From assembly GCA_963965975.1 (NCBI GenBank), contig OZ014418.1, positions 2,492,775-2,556,774 of the forward strand: a stretch of 64,000 nt of DNA, read 5' to 3'. Made by a program: the position numbers and the translations under genes. The stretch is from Xestospongia bergquistia (lineage: Eukaryota > Porifera > Demospongiae > Haplosclerida > Petrosiidae). Under the pieces are notes generated by a model, which was given only the letters and a program-made list of their open reading frames with translations, was not told the DNA's origin and made no database searches. Within the stretch, counting starts at the first letter, position 1, and every line of letters starts with the position of its first letter. Below, in pieces: positions 62,231-64,000 of the stretch.

Positions 62231-62399
62231 TTATATATTATAATACTTACAGAAATGTAGTAAAACACAATTGATAAAAAGAAGAAAGCCACTATAATAC
62301 ATAGAGCAATAACCAGAACAATGATCTCAATATAGTTCACTGATAACTTTTGTCGACCTTGACAGCAACACATCATGTTTAGAGGTAGCTGTGTCAACA

Positions 62400-63040
62400 A
62401 AATGTTTTCCCTCTAGCTATTTCTTAATAATGTACGGTCGTAATCTTAATATAAGCCATTTGTTTAAACCATATATTAATATTAATGAGTATATTCTACT
62501 TTTCAAAACATAACATGCAGATATGTTACTAAAATCTTAAATACATGTCAACCTTAACGTGACTGATTTGAACAAGAAAGTCATACTATAATATATATTT
62601 ACAGAACAGAGATGCATCACTCACTCAGTAATGACAATAATTAATTTAAATTAACATTACTTAATATTATTCAATGTTGCAGGAAATTATTAAAATGATA
62701 ATCAAATAGTTAAAGCAATCAACCTGTTATAGACTTACAGCCAAACATTTGTAAAATTAATCCTATTGCTGTGTATAGAGGCCGATAATTTAATATATAA
62801 TTAATTAAAGTAGGGTAGTTTGGTTGTTTAAGTCCATTATCTGTATCATGATCTATTATTAAATACTGTTGAACCATTATGAAATGTGTTTATGTAAGAA
62901 AATGCATCAACCACTACAATGTAATAAGTAATATAGAGTCCAAATATGGCCTTTTGAATAATTACAATTCTTCAAAAAGATTTCATAGAGTCAACAGCCT
63001 TCTTAGGAAAAGGTCTACCTTATAATAGTTTTGGTATAGT
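62400..63040. other. Spacer around the receptor first exon
   Basis: Apart from the exon at 62739-62877 nothing is recognised. From about 63030 the sequence matches the intron that precedes linker exons in the other SMAD genes, so a breakpoint between receptor flank and SMAD sequence lies near 63020. Confidence 0.5.
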
Positions 63041-63098
63041 TATGTAATAAATAAACTAGATAATAAGCAAATTAAATATTATTTTTTATTTTGTATAG

Positions 63099-63191
63099 AT
63101 GTCTCTCCATTTTGTTCACCACCTAAATTAACACACATTGACCATGATAATCATCAATATCCAACTGCTGTCCCTCCTACTCTCTATCAAG
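63099..63191 (+). CDS. SMAD H, isolated linker exon (partial gene)
   Basis: A 93-nt phase 1-1 linker exon with intact acceptor (tgtatag) and donor (gtaagt), coding SPFCSPPKLTHIDHDNHQY and the usual PTAVPPTLYQ. No MH1 exons lie upstream in the window: the preceding sequence belongs to the receptor flank. The intron after it resumes the usual SMAD sequence at about 63967, so a 72-nt exon and MH2 are expected beyond the window. It may be a truncated gene or a relic. Confidence 0.7.
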
Positions 63192-63203
63192 GTAAGTTGT
63201 CAT

Positions 63204-63262
63204 GACGATCATATCAAGCATATGAGTACTCTAAGAGTACTCATATGCTTGATATGATCGTC
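63204..63262. repeat. Perfect 29-bp palindrome with a one-base spacer
   Basis: Arms 63204-63232 and 63234-63262 are exact reverse complements. The left arm is ordinary SMAD intron sequence (normally present once after the last linker exon), so the right arm is a newly made inverted copy at the junction of the following insertion. Confidence 0.95.
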
Positions 63263-63263
63263 A

Positions 63264-63950
63264 ATGATCTTGTAATAACTGATGACCCACCTTCCAATTA
63301 TTACAACTATTTAGATTGTAAGCACGTGTAATGTATATTTGTGACTAAGTCATAACAATTGATATGATAATATAAAATATAGTGTATTTTATATAGTTTC
63401 ACTAGTTTGTTTTTAATTTTTAATGATTATTTTTGTTATTATTTTTAATTTTTCTCTTTTATTTCATCAATGATCCTGTAATAACTGATGACCCACCTTC
63501 CAATTACTACAACCTTTTTAGACTGTAAGTATCTGCAATGTATATTTGTCACTAAATCATAACAATTGATGTAATAATGTATAACATAGTGTATTTTATA
63601 TAGTTTGACTAGTTTATTTTAACCTTTAATGATCATTCTTGTTATTAATTTAAATTTTCTTTCTCCTCATCAATAATTCTGTAATAACTGATGACCCACC
63701 TTCCAATTACTACAACTATTTAGGGAGTAAGTATGTACAATGTATATTTGTGACTAAATTATAACAATTGATGTGATAATGTATAACATAGTGTATATTA
63801 TATAGTTTGACTAGTTTATTTTTAATTCTTAATTTTCGTTGTTGTTATAAATTTTCAATTTTTTCTTTCTCCTCATCAATGATTCTGTAATAACTGATGA
63901 CCCACCTTCCAATTACTACAACTATTTAGAGAGTAAGTATTTGCAATGTA
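63264..63950 (+). repeat. Four tandem repeats of about 205 bp
   Basis: Units are anchored by an almost invariant block beginning tgtaataactgatgaccc at 63271, 63478, 63680 and 63896 (spacings 207, 202 and 216). Each block reads openly as ITDDPPSNYYN and is followed by a donor-like gtaag(t/c), but no AG acceptor precedes it. The repeats sit in the SMAD H linker intron. Origin and function are unknown. Confidence 0.85.
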
Positions 63951-64000
63951 TATTTGATATGATTAGAGTCTAATAGTCTGAGTGGGGATTAAGTGTTATC

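Larger units (their letters stand above)
59849..62877 (-). pseudogene. Frizzled-CRD-like membrane receptor, best copy (r4) but disrupted
   Basis: Minus-strand pieces in order: 62877-62739 (MVQQYLIIDHDTDNG); a membrane anchor exon ending at 62251 (YIEIIVLVIALCIIVAFFF), entered either at 62376 or through an acceptor near 62358; a 27-nt exon 61640-61614; 61188-60939 (GTYCSDYPYRGTACRNIL); and 60894 to about 60670 (IPFLCQYYFPLYDCPNG, DCIDISTGIC), together a cysteine-rich domain of Frizzled type. Then come 60520-60326 (LFIPLPAVIV, RFPPTLCISNGAMWFYSV, a helix) and 60256-59849 (a helix, EYFKCEVLGHVPGKC, KWRSIKE). Such CRD plus seven-helix proteins resemble Frizzled/Smoothened-like receptors. Helices 1-3 are missing, a 13-nt tandem duplication at about 60705-60730 shifts the CRD frame, and the last helix lacks about six residues present in r2. 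Confidence 0.55.

Noticed and set aside
1-64000. tRNA and rRNA genes
   Set aside because: No A/B-box pair with a foldable cloverleaf and no rRNA-like conserved block was seen by eye. A covariance-model scan would be needed to exclude them firmly.

Overview
This window looks like genomic DNA of an early-branching metazoan, most likely a sponge (demosponge). That placement is inferred. It rests on SMAD genes (a metazoan-only family), ordinary GT-AG spliceosomal introns, strongly AT-rich DNA, and nearby SRCR/EGF, DOMON, Frizzled-CRD-like and PRD-type homeobox pieces. Nothing prokaryotic is present. Coding exons were called from open frame, splice-site fit, phase agreement and comparison among the paralogous copies inside the window.

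The main content is a head-to-tail array of seven apparently complete receptor-type SMAD genes, here called A to G, plus a partial eighth (H) at the right edge. All are on the + strand. Each has one exon for the N-terminal half of MH1, one for the zinc-binding C-terminal half of MH1, one to five tandemly duplicated in-frame linker exons, a 72-nt Ser/Pro-rich exon, and one exon of about 625 nt carrying all of MH2. All seven proteins end in HSDS, so they keep the two terminal serines of the R-Smad SSxS phospho-motif. Their L3 loop is SMAD2/3-like. The linker cassettes (93-nt exon plus about 58-nt intron) vary in number from gene to gene, giving predicted proteins of 382 to 510 residues.

Layout: 0.7-1.5 kb, an intact CINP-like gene; 2.6-6.0 SMAD A; 7.3 CINP fragment; 8.9-12.6 SMAD B; 13-14.7 decayed retroelement and a dispersed repeat; 14.7-16.5 a 5'-truncated LINE with an RLE-type endonuclease; 16.8-17.5 receptor pseudogene; 18.8-22.3 SMAD C; 26.8-35.3 an almost perfect 8,468-bp tandem duplicate of the preceding block, carrying SMAD D; 34.2-41.0 broken fragments of unrelated genes (coiled-coil protein, ATG2, PRD-like homeobox, DOMON, SRCR/EGF); 41.8-43.4 receptor and CINP pseudogenes; 44.6-48.0 SMAD E; 48.9-49.8 receptor and CINP fragments; 50.1-52.8 SMAD F; 54.4-59.0 SMAD G, with a pogo/Tigger-like insertion in intron 1; 59.8-62.9 the most complete but still broken receptor-like gene on the - strand; 63.1-64.0 a linker exon of SMAD H interrupted by a palindrome and four tandem repeats of about 205 bp.

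The original duplication unit was probably receptor 3' end (-), CINP (+), SMAD (+). After duplication the SMAD frames stayed open in every copy, while the accompanying receptor and CINP copies decayed. This suggests that the extra SMAD copies are being kept by selection.
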